DNA from: Porticoccaceae bacterium UBA4026
GTDB lineage: Bacteria; Pseudomonadota; Gammaproteobacteria; Pseudomonadales; Porticoccaceae
Reading direction: 5' to 3'
Length of the DNA stretch: 64,000 nucleotides
NCBI GenBank assembly: GCA_002382445.1
Contig: DGAQ01000002.1
Span: 18,652-82,651, forward strand
Each line of letters opens with the position of its first letter. The first letter of the stretch is position 1. Positions 19,501-28,975 of the stretch are shown here, one piece after another. The position numbers and the translations under genes are program-made. The notes below the pieces were generated by a model. That model was not told the origin of the DNA. It worked only from the letters and a program-made list of their open reading frames with translations, and ran no database searches.

Positions 19501-19678
19501 CTTCCTTAGGGCCCGCCCCAGGGTAAGGCATATTGACGGTAATGTAATTGACCGATATCGAAGGGAAAACCTCTTTCCCAATTCCATAGGCGCCAAAAAA
19601 CCCACCGATTAAAATTATAATCATCAACAGGTTGGCTGCAACAGGATTGCCTACAAACCATCTAATGGAAGTATTCAA
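16565..19678 (-). CDS. RND efflux transporter, permease subunit
   Basis: Proton-driven inner-membrane pump of the AcrB/HAE1 superfamily, 1037 residues. The N-terminal helix MIIILIGGFFGAYGI is followed by a porter domain and clusters of helices. GIIVDDAIIVGESIFRH near residue 400 carries the paired aspartates of the proton relay. The second half repeats the layout, with VVVNDNLVLIDRI. It overlaps the adaptor gene by four bases (ATGA). No outer-membrane channel gene is present. The substrate is unknown; the subgroup resembles uncharacterised RND pumps rather than AcrB itself. Confidence 0.94.
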   Translation of the reverse strand: MNTSIRWFVGNPVAANLLMIIILIGGFFGAYGIGKEVFPSISVNYITVNMPYPGAGPKEVEEQIVVRIEEAIYNLEGIKSLSSEARKGRGSVTIEIDTNYEMTKMLNDIKSRVDAITTFPRDAERPIVTELLEREEVIRIALFGDAEEPVLKEYGERIRDDLAAMRDIDFVEIWGVRQPQVDIELSEIDMRRYGLSFDDVVSAIRRTSLNLPAGTIRADSGDIQVQTRGQAYYEEDFNRIAVTSRDDGTEITIGDVAVVKDTFEERNSLTRFNGKTAIFLAISVGEDPDVMATTKAVKDYVATGASFLPNELQMDTWQDFSVLFEGRLSLLTKNAIGGLILVFIILMLFLSPQLALWVAVGIGVAYMGALWVLPGVGLTLNMLSMFSFLLILGIIVDDAIIVGESIFRHQEEGYDRLTAAQAGAQAVSKPVFLAVLSTMIFFSPIFFLPGIWAQLLWAIPAITIIALGFSLIESLWILPSHLAQMKPEKERTSELSALHRVRRWCATGLTRVGQNVFRPLLQKALDWHNLTLVVFFLAFALSLTLVGSGYVRQVQMPNVASDFIRMRLEMPDGYSKEAKLEIIKRAERASTQLAGDPIIQEAVKTDRLIANQLSFMWGDTLRLVVELSPEVSGKVQPKLVAERWQYYMGPVPDAKKIDVDITLGPPQSQFSISLTASNTDQLAEAAQFVKQQLEQLPGTRNIRDDLHSGRADIDISLLPNADSLGVSLSQVATQVRQGFYGAEAQRVPRGRDDVRVMVRYPKDARSQVDTLEDMRIRTAAGVEVPFYSVAEATYVPGYSRIKRKDRERSIVISALPSTGKLTVSEIADIMYGDVAEEMRLLFPEVSIKKDGQIEDQEEFNSAALKLFGLAILLIYTLMAIEFKSYLKPLGVLSAIPFGIMGAIFGHLLMGLDFSLLSLVGVLAVSGVVVNDNLVLIDRIIQLREEGEDVHTALLRGSVDRFRPIILTSLTTFVGLTPILFETSVQAQFLIPMVASLAFGVLFATTVTLLFVPCLYMAGASLKQKIRGYASNSNTMLN

Positions 19679-20883
19679 AGTGTTGATTCCTCAGTTTCGG
19701 GATCAAGAGTTTTGACCAAGATCTCTTTTTTTGGAGAAACCTTCATGCCGGCTATAGCTAGGGGAATACGGGAAGAGACAATGCGCATCCCGGGGGTGAG
19801 CCCAACGGCAGTGATACTGTTTGCATTGCTCTGAATTACCGATATTAACTGGTAATGCACCTCATTGTCTTTGTTAAGGGCGAGAATCTCATTGCCCCGA
19901 TAGACAGCGGTTTTTGGAATAGTTACTGCCCTCTCAATGATTCTCCCAGCAATTTCAGCTTCAACAAAAAGTCCGATATTTAACGGCGGCCTATTACCGG
20001 TAACATCTGACTTAAATGGATTTTCTACTTCCGCCACTGCGTAGGTCATTCGACTTTTAACGTCAATGGAGGCATCGGTTCGAACGATCTTACCTTGCCA
20101 TTCATAAACCTGATCACCCACTCTACTGCGCAGGGTTACGCTAGGATAGCTAATGGTTTTGTTGTCTTCGAAATTCACGGGTAGATCCACTAATGCCGCT
20201 TCTCGATCTGACAGTGGAAGACGCACTTCTACGATATCGGTGCTATAGACCTTGGCAATTCGTGAGCCAGGATTAACGTATTGGCCAAGATCAGCAAATG
20301 TCTGGCGAATGCGCCCCCGAAAGGGCGCGCTAATGGCGGTGCGCGCTAAATCCAGTTGTGCTTTTTTGAGGTCTGCTTGCGCTGACTCAAGACCCGCCTG
20401 AGCGGAGTTCAACTGTGGTTGTCGCAAAAAAAGCGCGTTGGCAGTTTTGTCCTCAAGGTCTCGCCATTCACGCTTGGCTTGTCGCGAGCGCCCTTGCTCC
20501 AGGGCCACCTGTTCAGCAGCTTTAGCTACCTGTGCTTTTGCTCGAGTAACCGAAAATTTATAATCTTCTGGCTCAATTTGCACAAGCTTCTCACCGGCTT
20601 TAAAAAACCCGCCGTTAGCATACTGATCAGCGGCCTCGACGACTCTTCCAGCCACCTGAGACACTAGATCAATTTCGCGCTTGGGAGCGACTGTACCCTG
20701 AGAGAGAATGGTTACAGCAAGGGGCGCAGGTGAGATTGTCATGACCTCCACAGAAAGCGGTGGTTTCGGCGGCCTTGGGGTTCGCTGAGGTTTTGGGCTG
20801 AAATAGGCGAGCGCGGCGAGTAATAGAAGCCCGATGATTAAAACGACTGTTGCGATCATTCCCTTGCGGCTTAGTACAAACAT
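19675..20883 (-). CDS. RND efflux periplasmic adaptor subunit (MFP)
   Basis: Membrane-fusion protein that links the pump to an outer-membrane channel. It is 402 residues with one N-terminal helix (VVLIIGLLLLAALAYF), a proline-rich linker, a lipoyl-like half motif VVEAADQYANGGFFKAGEKL, a coiled-coil hairpin rich in Ala/Gln/Lys, and the second half motif AISAPFRGRIRQTFADLGQ. Cotranscribed with the permease. Confidence 0.93.
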   Translation of the reverse strand: MFVLSRKGMIATVVLIIGLLLLAALAYFSPKPQRTPRPPKPPLSVEVMTISPAPLAVTILSQGTVAPKREIDLVSQVAGRVVEAADQYANGGFFKAGEKLVQIEPEDYKFSVTRAKAQVAKAAEQVALEQGRSRQAKREWRDLEDKTANALFLRQPQLNSAQAGLESAQADLKKAQLDLARTAISAPFRGRIRQTFADLGQYVNPGSRIAKVYSTDIVEVRLPLSDREAALVDLPVNFEDNKTISYPSVTLRSRVGDQVYEWQGKIVRTDASIDVKSRMTYAVAEVENPFKSDVTGNRPPLNIGLFVEAEIAGRIIERAVTIPKTAVYRGNEILALNKDNEVHYQLISVIQSNANSITAVGLTPGMRIVSSRIPLAIAGMKVSPKKEILVKTLDPETEESTL

Positions 20884-21091
20884 TAACGGCTAACCTATAA
20901 ATGGAGTATGTAGAGGGTTTCAATCAATCTAGATCAAAGCCGCCAGTAATTTAACATTATCTTCGATAGAAGCAAAACGCATCAATGCCTGGATGGTTGA
21001 CAGAATCTTAAGCCTTTACAGATTAGAGCATCAAGACAAAAACTCTGCTTTTCAATCCAAAAATACGGCAAAAACGAGGTAATGGATTATT

Positions 21092-22375
21092 TTAGTTAGC
21101 TTCGGCTTTTTGGTACTCGTCCTGATCTGACAAGTCATTAAACAGGTCCCTGTCTAATAGACCTTCACTATCGGCTACCACCGCGGTGACCATGCCATCC
21201 CCTGACACATTGACAACCGTTCGCAGCATGTCCAGCAGGCGATCAACACCGATAATCAGACCTATACCCTCGACAGGCAAGCCAACTTGCTGCAAGACCA
21301 TTGCTAAAGTAATTAGCCCTACGCCCGGCACGCCTGCAGTGCCAATGGACGCTAATGTGGCAGTCGCAACAACGGCTAGGTACTCGCTCATGGATAGGTC
21401 AAGACCATAGGCCTGAGCGATAAAGACAGTCGCAATGCCTTGCATAATTGCCGTGCCGTCCATGTTCACCGTCGCCCCCAAAGGGATAGTGAATGAGGCA
21501 ATTGAATTGTGCGCACCCACTCTTGTTCGGGCTACATTTAGAGTGATTGGCATCGTTGCATTGCTTGACGAGGTACTAAAAGCGAACAATAGAGCCGGAC
21601 GCATGTTTTTAAATAAGGTTAGGGGGTTCAAGCGTGTAAGTAGCGCAAATAGACTGGTATACACTACACTGACGTGGAGAAATAGAACGAACACTATTGT
21701 GCCAAAGTAGAGGGCAAGATTGACAATGGCTGAGAAACCTTGGCTGGTGAATAATTTTGTCAACAGGCAAAACACACCATAGGGCGCCAAATTCATCAAA
21801 ATAGCGACCATTCTCATAATGACATCACTAATCAACTGACAACCGCGCAAAACCGTTTTCCCCGATTCACCAGCCTGCAATATAGCGACGCCTACTAGAA
21901 TAGCGAAGACAATAACTTGCAACATATTACCCTCTACCATGGCTTGAAATGGGTTAGAGGGAAAAATTCCAATAAAGACATCTTTAAAAGATGGTGCGGG
22001 CTGAGCGACATAGCTAGCCGCCTCAGCCGTATTGATGCCTACACCAGGGTCCACGATGTTGGCGATGGTCAGAGCAAGACTCACTGCAATCGCCGTCGTC
22101 ACTAAGTAGAGGGCGATGGTTTTGAGGGCTACTTGGCCCATCTTGACGTCCTTTCCCATCGAGGCAGAACCACAGACCAAGGAGAAAAATACCAGTGGTA
22201 CCACTAACAACTTTAAGGAAATGACAAATATCTTACCAATCACATCAAAAATATTATCGACAAACCAAGCGATAAGCGGCGTTTGGTCGGGATCGGCGCC
22301 ACCCAATGCATTTAGCACTAAACCTAAAATTATACCGAGTACCATTCCTAATAAAATTTTTGATGAAAGTTGCAT
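21092..22375 (-). CDS. Dicarboxylate/amino acid:cation symporter (DAACS, SLC1 type)
   Basis: Membrane carrier of the GltP/GltT/DctA family, 427 residues. Helical hairpin 1 carries the serine-rich STSSSNATMPIT, TM7 has NMDGTAIMQG, and hairpin 2 shows the SIGTAGVPG loop. These form the substrate and sodium sites. The likely substrates are glutamate, aspartate or C4-dicarboxylates, which cannot be separated here. The 208 bases upstream hold no other gene. Confidence 0.93.
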   Translation of the reverse strand: MQLSSKILLGMVLGIILGLVLNALGGADPDQTPLIAWFVDNIFDVIGKIFVISLKLLVVPLVFFSLVCGSASMGKDVKMGQVALKTIALYLVTTAIAVSLALTIANIVDPGVGINTAEAASYVAQPAPSFKDVFIGIFPSNPFQAMVEGNMLQVIVFAILVGVAILQAGESGKTVLRGCQLISDVIMRMVAILMNLAPYGVFCLLTKLFTSQGFSAIVNLALYFGTIVFVLFLHVSVVYTSLFALLTRLNPLTLFKNMRPALLFAFSTSSSNATMPITLNVARTRVGAHNSIASFTIPLGATVNMDGTAIMQGIATVFIAQAYGLDLSMSEYLAVVATATLASIGTAGVPGVGLITLAMVLQQVGLPVEGIGLIIGVDRLLDMLRTVVNVSGDGMVTAVVADSEGLLDRDLFNDLSDQDEYQKAEAN

Positions 22376-22394
22376 GTGCGCTTAGAACTCCGTG

Positions 22395-23756
22395 TTAGCG
22401 ATGAGATAAAAATTTAAACCGGCTCGAGGACCAGAGTACAAAGCTTGAAAAAAATTCAGGTACCCGAATAAAGATCACTCCGACCACAATGATATTCATA
22501 ATGGCTACAGTAATGAAAAATTCCATAATACTCCAGCCCAAAAAGCTGAGGAAAAACATTCCTAGCAGACTCCCCCCGACCATAAATCCGGCATTAACAA
22601 TAGCATTTACTGACAGAATGCGGGCGCGATGGCTACCTGCAGTTCGCTGCTGGACCATTGAGTTCAGAGGTACGATGAAGAAACCACCAAACATACCAAT
22701 CATTATCAAATCGATGAGTATATGGATGCCGCCGCTCAGGCTCAAGAACTGTCCTGGCATTACTCCACTGAGCGACATATGTGCTTGCTGATAGGCAATG
22801 GAGGTAAAGCTCAGGTCAAAGGCAAAAACACTCAAACCGAGAGCGCCCAATGGGACAATTCCTGGTTCGATAGCGCCTCTAGACAAGCGGTTACAGAGTA
22901 AGGAGCCAATAGCGACGCCAACAATGAATGCGCCGAGTAAAATAGAGATTAGGCGGGGGTGACCATTTAATATAGTTACAGTGAAATTGGGCACCTGGGT
23001 CAAAAAGCAACCGCCATAGAGCCAAAACCAGGAGATCGCCATAATGCAGTAAAACACCGTAGGATTCTCTCGTGCCATGCGGAAATTCCCCGCTGTTTCG
23101 GTAAATGGATTTAGCCGTAGCTTTTGCCCAGGATTTTCTGAGGGAGCCTCTGGAATCTCCCTACTAGTCAACCATCCAACAACTGAGACAAAAATAATGA
23201 GGCCACTTAATATAGCAATACCATTCTCGAGCGTTACCATCCATCCGCCAATCAATGTGCCAAGTAAAATAGATCCAAACGTACCCATGCTGATCTGTGC
23301 ATTGCCTGCTAATAACTCATCGTTCTTTAAATGTTGAGGGATGAGAGAATATTTTGCAGGGCCAAAAAATGCTGATTGGGTGCCGAGTAAAAATAAGATG
23401 ACCAGCATGAAATTAAAATTCTCAGTCATCAGAGCGCAGGCGCCGGCCAACATAATAAAAATCTCAGCAAGCTTAACTCTGCGCATCAACATTGCTTTGT
23501 CATAGGTGTCGGCCAATTGGCCGGCTGTCGTAGAGAATAGGAAAAAGGGCAGGATAAATAAGCCAACGGCCAAGTTAGTGGTGAAGTTAGTGCTGCTATT
23601 TGACCCCGCTGCCGCGGTACTAACGACAATCACCAAGAGGGCATTTTTGAATAGGTTGTCATTGAACGCGCCGAGAAATTGAGTAATAAAAAAAGGTAGG
23701 AACCTTCTTTGAGTAAACAGGTGAAACTGACTTTTCAGCTGATTAGGTTGTTCCAT
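22395..23756 (-). CDS. MFS transporter, lysophospholipid-transporter (LplT)-like
   Basis: Twelve-helix major facilitator protein of 453 residues. FITQFLGAFNDNLFKNALL at residues 18-36 is the GAFNDN motif shared by LplT and by the MFS half of fused Aas-type proteins. LNSMVQQRTAGSHRAR near 365 is a second conserved stretch. In LplT-Aas systems the protein flips lysophospholipids for reacylation. No acyltransferase or acyl-ACP synthetase is fused or adjacent, so the exact role is open. Confidence 0.82.
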   Translation of the reverse strand: MEQPNQLKSQFHLFTQRRFLPFFITQFLGAFNDNLFKNALLVIVVSTAAAGSNSSTNFTTNLAVGLFILPFFLFSTTAGQLADTYDKAMLMRRVKLAEIFIMLAGACALMTENFNFMLVILFLLGTQSAFFGPAKYSLIPQHLKNDELLAGNAQISMGTFGSILLGTLIGGWMVTLENGIAILSGLIIFVSVVGWLTSREIPEAPSENPGQKLRLNPFTETAGNFRMARENPTVFYCIMAISWFWLYGGCFLTQVPNFTVTILNGHPRLISILLGAFIVGVAIGSLLCNRLSRGAIEPGIVPLGALGLSVFAFDLSFTSIAYQQAHMSLSGVMPGQFLSLSGGIHILIDLIMIGMFGGFFIVPLNSMVQQRTAGSHRARILSVNAIVNAGFMVGGSLLGMFFLSFLGWSIMEFFITVAIMNIIVVGVIFIRVPEFFSSFVLWSSSRFKFLSHR

Positions 23757-23808
23757 TGAAACCTCGTTATTTAGCGTAATGACTCGCGCCTAAAAAGTGT
23801 AGAGACAC

Positions 23809-24105
23809 CTAAGGCTGATCTCCTACCACCCAACTGTCATGTGGCTCTTTAGGAACGTAAAAAAAATCACCTTCATGCATCTCTACAACAGGGCCGTCAA
23901 AAAAAGCCGCTGTAGCACACCCAGATATTACCATTCCGACATGCTCAACATCACAAAAATCTTTACCCAAGGGTCGGTCTACATCTAAGGACCACTTCCA
24001 GTCCGGCATATAAGTCGCACGGCCTATGGTCACCGTTTCAAATTTGCCTTTGTCAAAGGTAGTGACTTCATCCGGGTTATCAAACTGTTTAAGAATCATA
24101 TCCAT
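23809..24105 (-). CDS. Small cupin-domain protein
   Basis: A 98-residue single-domain protein. The segments CDVEHVGMVISG, VEMHEGDFFYVPKEPHDSWV and a final acidic tail give the beta-barrel strand pattern of a cupin. GDFFYVPKEPHD resembles cupin motif 2 and carries a His. Function and metal are unknown. It is separated by 32 bases from the GNAT gene on the same strand and may share a transcript with it and modABC. Confidence 0.75.
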   Translation of the reverse strand: MDMILKQFDNPDEVTTFDKGKFETVTIGRATYMPDWKWSLDVDRPLGKDFCDVEHVGMVISGCATAAFFDGPVVEMHEGDFFYVPKEPHDSWVVGDQP

Positions 24106-24137
24106 ACTAATACTCCTAATGTCTCATCAGTCGATTT

Positions 24138-24644
24138 TTATGTGTTTAAGTTAAGGCTGAGAATAGAGGTTTTTCGACTACCTGCCTGCCTTCGTTGAGG
24201 GTCAGAAAAACAATTTAGCTCGGTGAATCCAGCCTTTCTCATCATACCAGCGGAGGCTAGGTTCTGTTCATGCCGGGATATGAGTAACTCATTTGCGCCA
24301 AGTTCTTTGGCTGTTATTGCGATCTGTTTAAGCAGAGTGCTACCAATACCTTTTCCGTTCCACTGAGAATGTACAACCACTTCAGCCACATAAATCACAT
24401 CATTTCGGCCAATATGGTGATCAAAAAAACCTGGGATATCTCCGAGTTTACAATAAATGGCAAGGCCAACAATAGCCTCTCCATCCTTGGCTACCAGACA
24501 GTAATCAGCCCCTACAGAAAGGCGTTTGAATTGCTGATTTATGCCATCCTCGGGAAGGTAGTTCCATTGATTGGTGCCGTTTTGCACGAGAAACTTTTGT
24601 AGGTAGTCAAGTTCATTCGATAAAGCAAAATGTGTCGTTAACAT
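24138..24644 (-). CDS. GNAT family N-acetyltransferase
   Basis: Acetyl-CoA-dependent acyltransferase, 168 residues. The acceptor region YVAEVVVHSQWNGKGIGSTL contains motif A (Q/RxxGxG/A) that binds the CoA pyrophosphate. SAGMMRKAGF near the end is the usual motif B. The substrate is unknown. It follows modC by 19 bases but has no evident link to molybdate. Confidence 0.88.
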   Translation of the reverse strand: MLTTHFALSNELDYLQKFLVQNGTNQWNYLPEDGINQQFKRLSVGADYCLVAKDGEAIVGLAIYCKLGDIPGFFDHHIGRNDVIYVAEVVVHSQWNGKGIGSTLLKQIAITAKELGANELLISRHEQNLASAGMMRKAGFTELNCFSDPQRRQAGSRKTSILSLNLNT

Positions 24645-24663
24645 GATCGAATGCTCTTTAATG

Positions 24664-25731
24664 TTAGGTCAGTAAGGCGGCAGTTTTAACTTGAGCATAA
24701 ACCTTATCGCCCTCTTTAAGATTTAGATTATAAGCCGATTTACACGTAATTCTGGACAGCAGAGCAGTTTCATCGGCAATTAATCGCACCGTCATCTGAG
24801 ATTTACTTTCTTTAACAATCGCATCGATGGTGACAGGAATAATATTGAGAATGCTCGTGTTTTGTTGCGGCTCAAGAGTAATGCTGACATCACGGGCGAG
24901 CACCTGTAAACGGACTTTTGAACCCACGATTAAAGGTTCAGCCACTACTGAAAATTGACCGCCTAGAAATGCCACAGAGGCTAAGCCAAATTCTTCATCG
25001 TAGTGCGACACGGAGGCTTTAATAATACTTTCAGCACGAGATTGATGAGCCATCGGCAGATCCAGAGAGGTGAATATTTCACTCATCTTGCCGGAGGCTG
25101 TTATCTCGCCATTATCAAGCAACAGCATGTGATCGGCTAAGCGAGCAACCTCGTTGCGTGAATGGCTCACATACAGAACTGGGATGTCTAGCTGCTGATA
25201 AACGGATTCAAGGTAGGGCAATATGTCGGCTTTTTGATCGTCCCCTAAGGCTGCCAAGGGCTCATCCAGTAACAACATTGACGGGTTTGCGGCTAACGCG
25301 CGCGCGATGGCAACGCGCTGTTGTTCACCACCCGATAACTGCCATGGCATACGCTTTAGCAGGTGCTCTATACCAAGCAAGTCTATGGCTTGTTGCAGGA
25401 CGGCTGCAGAAGATTCATCTTTTGCACGCGCCACGCCATAGTTGATATTACCTTGCACCGTGAGATGGCTAAATAGGCTGGGTTCTTGGAAGACATAGCC
25501 GATTTTACGTTGGTGTGTTGGCAAAAATACTCCATTCCCTTGCCATAGAGTATCACCTACTTTGAGGTAGCCATTATCGGCGTGCTCCAACCCTGCGATA
25601 GCTCTTAAAAGTGTTGTTTTTCCGCTGCCAGAGGGGCCGAATATGGCGGTTACGCCGGTTTCAGGAATAACAGTGTCGATGTTGAGAGCAAACTCACCAC
25701 GTTGAATATTAAACCGCACGGCTATCGTCAT
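24664..25731 (-). CDS. modC: Molybdate ABC transporter ATP-binding protein
   Basis: ATPase of the molybdate importer, 355 residues. It shows Walker [18 protein letters not shown]-loop [11 protein letters not shown], signature [16 protein letters not shown] and Walker [13 protein letters not shown]. The C-terminal 120 residues form a Mop/TOBE regulatory domain ([16 protein letters not shown]), which separates ModC from other importer ATPases. It overlaps modB by four bases. Confidence 0.94.
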   Translation of the reverse strand: MTIAVRFNIQRGEFALNIDTVIPETGVTAIFGPSGSGKTTLLRAIAGLEHADNGYLKVGDTLWQGNGVFLPTHQRKIGYVFQEPSLFSHLTVQGNINYGVARAKDESSAAVLQQAIDLLGIEHLLKRMPWQLSGGEQQRVAIARALAANPSMLLLDEPLAALGDDQKADILPYLESVYQQLDIPVLYVSHSRNEVARLADHMLLLDNGEITASGKMSEIFTSLDLPMAHQSRAESIIKASVSHYDEEFGLASVAFLGGQFSVVAEPLIVGSKVRLQVLARDVSITLEPQQNTSILNIIPVTIDAIVKESKSQMTVRLIADETALLSRITCKSAYNLNLKEGDKVYAQVKTAALLT

Positions 25732-26411
25732 GGTTGGCCCACCGTGTAGCGACGGTTAGTACCATAAACAATAATCAACAACAGAAATGAGAACAGTAAA
25801 AGACTGCCGGCTAACCAATGTGCTTGACCATACTCGAGGGCCTCAACATGATCATAAATAGCAATTGAAGCGACTTGCGTACTCCCAGGAATATTGCCGC
25901 CAATCATCAACACTACCCCGAATTCACCCAGGGTATGAGCGAAGCCCAACACACTCGCAGTAATAAATCCCGGCTTAGCCATGGGCACGGCAATGGTAAA
26001 GAACCGATCTAGTGGCGATGCGCGAAGTGTTGCGGCTACCTCTAAGGGTCTTTGGCCAAAAGCAGTAAAGGCATTTTGCAGCGGCTGCACAACAAAAGGC
26101 ATGGAATAAAACACCGAGCCAATCACAAGTCCGGTAAAGGTAAAGGCCAAGGGCGCACCACCTAACATATCCACAAGGCCGCCGATCGGACCATTAGGGC
26201 CAAGTGAAATTAGCAAATAAAAGCCTAGCACCGTCGGGGGTAAAATAAGTGGAAGGGCAATAATGGCCTCGATAATATACTTAAATCGCCATTGACTGCG
26301 TGACAGCCACCAGGCCAGAGGTGTACCAATAATTAATAACACGAGCGTACTCACCGACGCCAACTTAAGGGTCACGAAAAGCGCGGTTAAATCCTGTCCA
26401 CTGAGGATCAT
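25728..26411 (-). CDS. modB: Molybdate ABC transporter permease
   Basis: Membrane subunit of the molybdate importer, 227 residues and about five helices. The start, [20 protein letters not shown], and [15 protein letters not shown] are ModB-like. The cytoplasmic EAA loop, [20 protein letters not shown], contacts ModC, and [18 protein letters not shown] is the family C-terminal signature. Start and stop overlap modA and modC by four bases each. Confidence 0.95.
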   Translation of the reverse strand: MILSGQDLTALFVTLKLASVSTLVLLIIGTPLAWWLSRSQWRFKYIIEAIIALPLILPPTVLGFYLLISLGPNGPIGGLVDMLGGAPLAFTFTGLVIGSVFYSMPFVVQPLQNAFTAFGQRPLEVAATLRASPLDRFFTIAVPMAKPGFITASVLGFAHTLGEFGVVLMIGGNIPGSTQVASIAIYDHVEALEYGQAHWLAGSLLLFSFLLLIIVYGTNRRYTVGQP

Positions 26412-27124
26412 GGTAAGTCATATCCGTAATTTTGAATAATCTGTCGAGCTAGGGAGCCTTTTAAAAATTCCAAAAAGTCCTTCGAAGCTTGTTTGTCGTT
26501 TAATAATACTGCTTGCTGATCAATCGGGCTATAAAGAGATTGGGGCGGCAGCCAAAATGATCCTTGCACAGATCGCTTAGGGTTGACCACTTGCGAATAG
26601 GCGACAAAACCCAACTCAGCATTACCGCTGTGCACGAATTGAAACGTTTGGGCGATGTTCTCCCCACGCACTAGTTTAGTTTGTAGCGTTGGCCATATAT
26701 CCAGCTTCACCATAACTTGCTGTGCCCCCAAGCCATAAGGGGATAATTTAGGGTTAGCCAGAGCCAAGTGCCGAATGTCTTGGCTATTCAATAGAGTCTT
26801 TTTGACATCATTGACATCAGGCTTTGAAGTCCACAGGACCAGCTTTCCTCTTGCATAGGTAGTGCGACTGCCTATAAGAGCGATACCTTGCTCTTCTAAA
26901 AGCGCGGGTCGTGCTGCGTCTGCAGCGAGGAATACATCGAAAGGCGCACCATTTTTGATTTGCGCATAGTGCTTACCCGTAGAGCCAAACGAAAGTACGA
27001 AATGATGAGCCGTTGTCTTTTCAAACTCCACCGTGAGGGCTTTCATTGCAGTGGCAAAATTGCTGGCCACGGCCACTCTAATTTCATCAGAAAGTGCGGT
27101 TGTGCCCGCGCTCCAGAGAGTCAA
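26408..27124 (-). CDS. modA: Molybdate ABC transporter substrate-binding protein, 5' end uncertain
   Basis: Periplasmic molybdate-binding protein. The mature part starts near [18 protein letters not shown] and includes [13 protein letters not shown] and [15 protein letters not shown], which form the oxyanion site. The only canonical start in the open frame is TTG at 27124, which would cut the signal peptide in half. Without a start codon the frame reads on upstream through [18 protein letters not shown], an evident signal-peptide core, reaching a TAG only further up. A non-canonical ATC/ATT start or a one-base indel near 27150 would explain this. The gene is otherwise intact. Confidence 0.88.
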   Translation of the reverse strand: MTLWSAGTTALSDEIRVAVASNFATAMKALTVEFEKTTAHHFVLSFGSTGKHYAQIKNGAPFDVFLAADAARPALLEEQGIALIGSRTTYARGKLVLWTSKPDVNDVKKTLLNSQDIRHLALANPKLSPYGLGAQQVMVKLDIWPTLQTKLVRGENIAQTFQFVHSGNAELGFVAYSQVVNPKRSVQGSFWLPPQSLYSPIDQQAVLLNDKQASKDFLEFLKGSLARQIIQNYGYDLP

Positions 27125-27253
27125 TATAAGCGATAAATTAATGGCTAGTTGTTTGATGGCAACGGCATCCGAATAATGAGTGTGTATCTCTCTATGCTAC
27201 TGCTTGGAATCTGGGGCCGCAAGCGATGTGTTTCGACCGCGGCGAGATAAGGT

Positions 27254-27643
27254 TTAACCAAACAGCCAACTATGCATTAAGCGCCCAGGCGTCAGTGTGA
27301 AACTACCTGCCACTAGAAGAGCGCCGACATATAAACCAATCATTTTGCGCCTATGTACCCCGACATTGCCGGTGCGTATAGCCCTATACGCTGTGGGTAC
27401 TGTATATAAAACAAACAGGCTTAGCAGATGGATGTAACCAAAATGATTTAGAAATAGAGGGCCGATAATGGCTTCCATAAAAAGTGTAACGATGGCGGTA
27501 AATAGCATTAGCACCATATAGATTTTACCCAGCAGCCGGTGGGCGGGTGTTCCTTTACGATTCAGTAGCAGGTAAGTACCGATGACGAAGGCTGGTGCTA
27601 AAGTGCCGAGATGAAGATAGGTTAATTGCATATAGGTCATCAC
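27254..27643 (-). CDS. DUF2306 family membrane protein
   Basis: A 129-residue protein with about four hydrophobic segments. Family marks are LHLGTLAPAFVIGTYLLL, KGTPAHRLLGKIYMVLML, and the basic HRRKMIGLYVGALLVAG segment with its conserved histidine. Function of the family is unknown. It sits 21 bases after the VF530-type gene on the same strand. Confidence 0.82.
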   Translation of the reverse strand: MMTYMQLTYLHLGTLAPAFVIGTYLLLNRKGTPAHRLLGKIYMVLMLFTAIVTLFMEAIIGPLFLNHFGYIHLLSLFVLYTVPTAYRAIRTGNVGVHRRKMIGLYVGALLVAGSFTLTPGRLMHSWLFG

Positions 27644-27664
27644 AAACCCTTTTAAGTCAGTCTA

Positions 27665-27934
27665 CTATTGGGCTGCTTTGTTGCCACCGGATGCTCGGTT
27701 TCCCCAGGGAGAGGGTGGCTCAAACGTTGATATATACAGCCCCTCTACTTTTTCTCTCGCCCAGGGCGTTCTGCGCAAGAATTTTAAGGACGACTTAACT
27801 GAGGGGTTGCTCTTAAAGCAGTTAATACTGATGCGCTGCGCAAGGCCATCCCAACCATAATGGTCAACGAGGTTAGTTACCACCATTTCTAAGGTGATGC
27901 CGTGCAATGGGTTGTTGGGCTGTTTTTCAGTCAT
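27665..27934 (-). CDS. VF530/DUF2132 family small protein
   Basis: An 89-residue soluble protein whose first 70 residues match the VF530 fold family: [20 protein letters not shown], then [17 protein letters not shown] and [14 protein letters not shown]. Family members are small helical proteins proposed to bind DNA; no defined role is known. The Ser/Gly/Ala tail is not conserved. It overlaps the upstream hydrolase gene by eight bases. Confidence 0.88.
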   Translation of the reverse strand: MTEKQPNNPLHGITLEMVVTNLVDHYGWDGLAQRISINCFKSNPSVKSSLKFLRRTPWAREKVEGLYISTFEPPSPWGNRASGGNKAAQ

Positions 27935-28853
27935 TCGGCACTATAGCATCACTCGTCGAAAGTGACTTTAAATAGGTTTCATAATGTTTTAACAGCGAAG
28001 AGGGCGCCTCTACTTGGGGATAGTGGCCAATCAATGGTAGTTCAGCCAGATAATCTAATCGGCAATTCAGTTCTTTATAGCGTGCCACCATATGGTCACC
28101 CGATACTGGGTCTACAGAGCCATTAATTAAGCCCAGTGGAATAGTGGATTTTTGTAGTGCTGATACCCAGCGCTCTCGATGTTCAATCCGATCACGCATG
28201 TAGGTAATCAGATTGTGGAAAATGTGCTTTCCGTCGCTGAAATTAATTAGCCACCAAAAATTTTCTAGGTCTTGTTCTGAAGGCTTACTTTGTGGGCCAA
28301 AAACCGAACTAAAATTTTTGCTGAATTTTGAGTAACCGGTTAATCGATTTAAAAATTTACCTAATGGGCTCAATAGTAATTTTTGCGTTAGCAGCGCTCG
28401 GTGCGTTTCGGGGAATAACCCGCCATTAAGGAGGCAGCAGGAAAGCCATGTTCCTGCTCCAGCGCCGGTCAACTGACGCGCCAACAGTTCTTGCGCTACC
28501 GTATCGCCATAGTCGTGCGCCAACACATGAAAGTTATCAAGACCTTTTGTTTTAACTAAGGCTTCAACAATGTCAGCTTGACCATGAATACTATAGCGAT
28601 GGCTGTTGGGCTTGTCCGAGAAGCCAAAGCCCAGCATGTCTAAAGCGATTAATCGATAGTTCTGTGAGAGCGCATGCCAAATGGGAGCCCAATCCCAACT
28701 TGACGTAGGGAATCCGTGTAGCAATACAATAGTCGGTAAATGGGTAGCACCTTCATCGACAACAAAGATCGAGTGGCCAAGTAAAATTTCTAGCTCACCC
28801 CGCGACTGCCATTGTTTTGGAGAGATGTAGTCAGGGTTGTCATTTGAGTGCAT
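27927..28853 (-). CDS. Alpha/beta hydrolase with Asp nucleophile (haloalkane dehalogenase/epoxide hydrolase-like)
   Basis: A 308-residue hydrolase. [10 protein letters not shown] gives the oxyanion HG motif with the Trp typical of dehalogenases, [13 protein letters not shown] is the next strand, and the nucleophile elbow reads [10 protein letters not shown], with Asp in place of Ser. [11 protein letters not shown] and [10 protein letters not shown] supply the acid and histidine. An Asp nucleophile indicates C-halogen or epoxide cleavage rather than ester hydrolysis; the substrate is not determined. ATG 28853 is used; a TTG four codons upstream is possible. It is divergent from the amidohydrolase. 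Confidence 0.82.
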   Translation of the reverse strand: MHSNDNPDYISPKQWQSRGELEILLGHSIFVVDEGATHLPTIVLLHGFPTSSWDWAPIWHALSQNYRLIALDMLGFGFSDKPNSHRYSIHGQADIVEALVKTKGLDNFHVLAHDYGDTVAQELLARQLTGAGAGTWLSCCLLNGGLFPETHRALLTQKLLLSPLGKFLNRLTGYSKFSKNFSSVFGPQSKPSEQDLENFWWLINFSDGKHIFHNLITYMRDRIEHRERWVSALQKSTIPLGLINGSVDPVSGDHMVARYKELNCRLDYLAELPLIGHYPQVEAPSSLLKHYETYLKSLSTSDAIVPND

Positions 28854-28975
28854 TAGGCGTTCCAAGCGTTAGTTATCAGTACTCTAAAGTCACTATACTA
28901 AGGGCTAGAAGCTTGACCTTAATTTCTCCTAAGTGCAATACTGAGCGGATTCAAACCTTAAGAGAATCATGCCGA

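Noticed and set aside
28817..28975. Upstream extension of the amidohydrolase by 53 codons
   Set aside because: The extension overlaps the divergent hydrolase gene, lacks family similarity, and ATG 28976 has a ribosome site.
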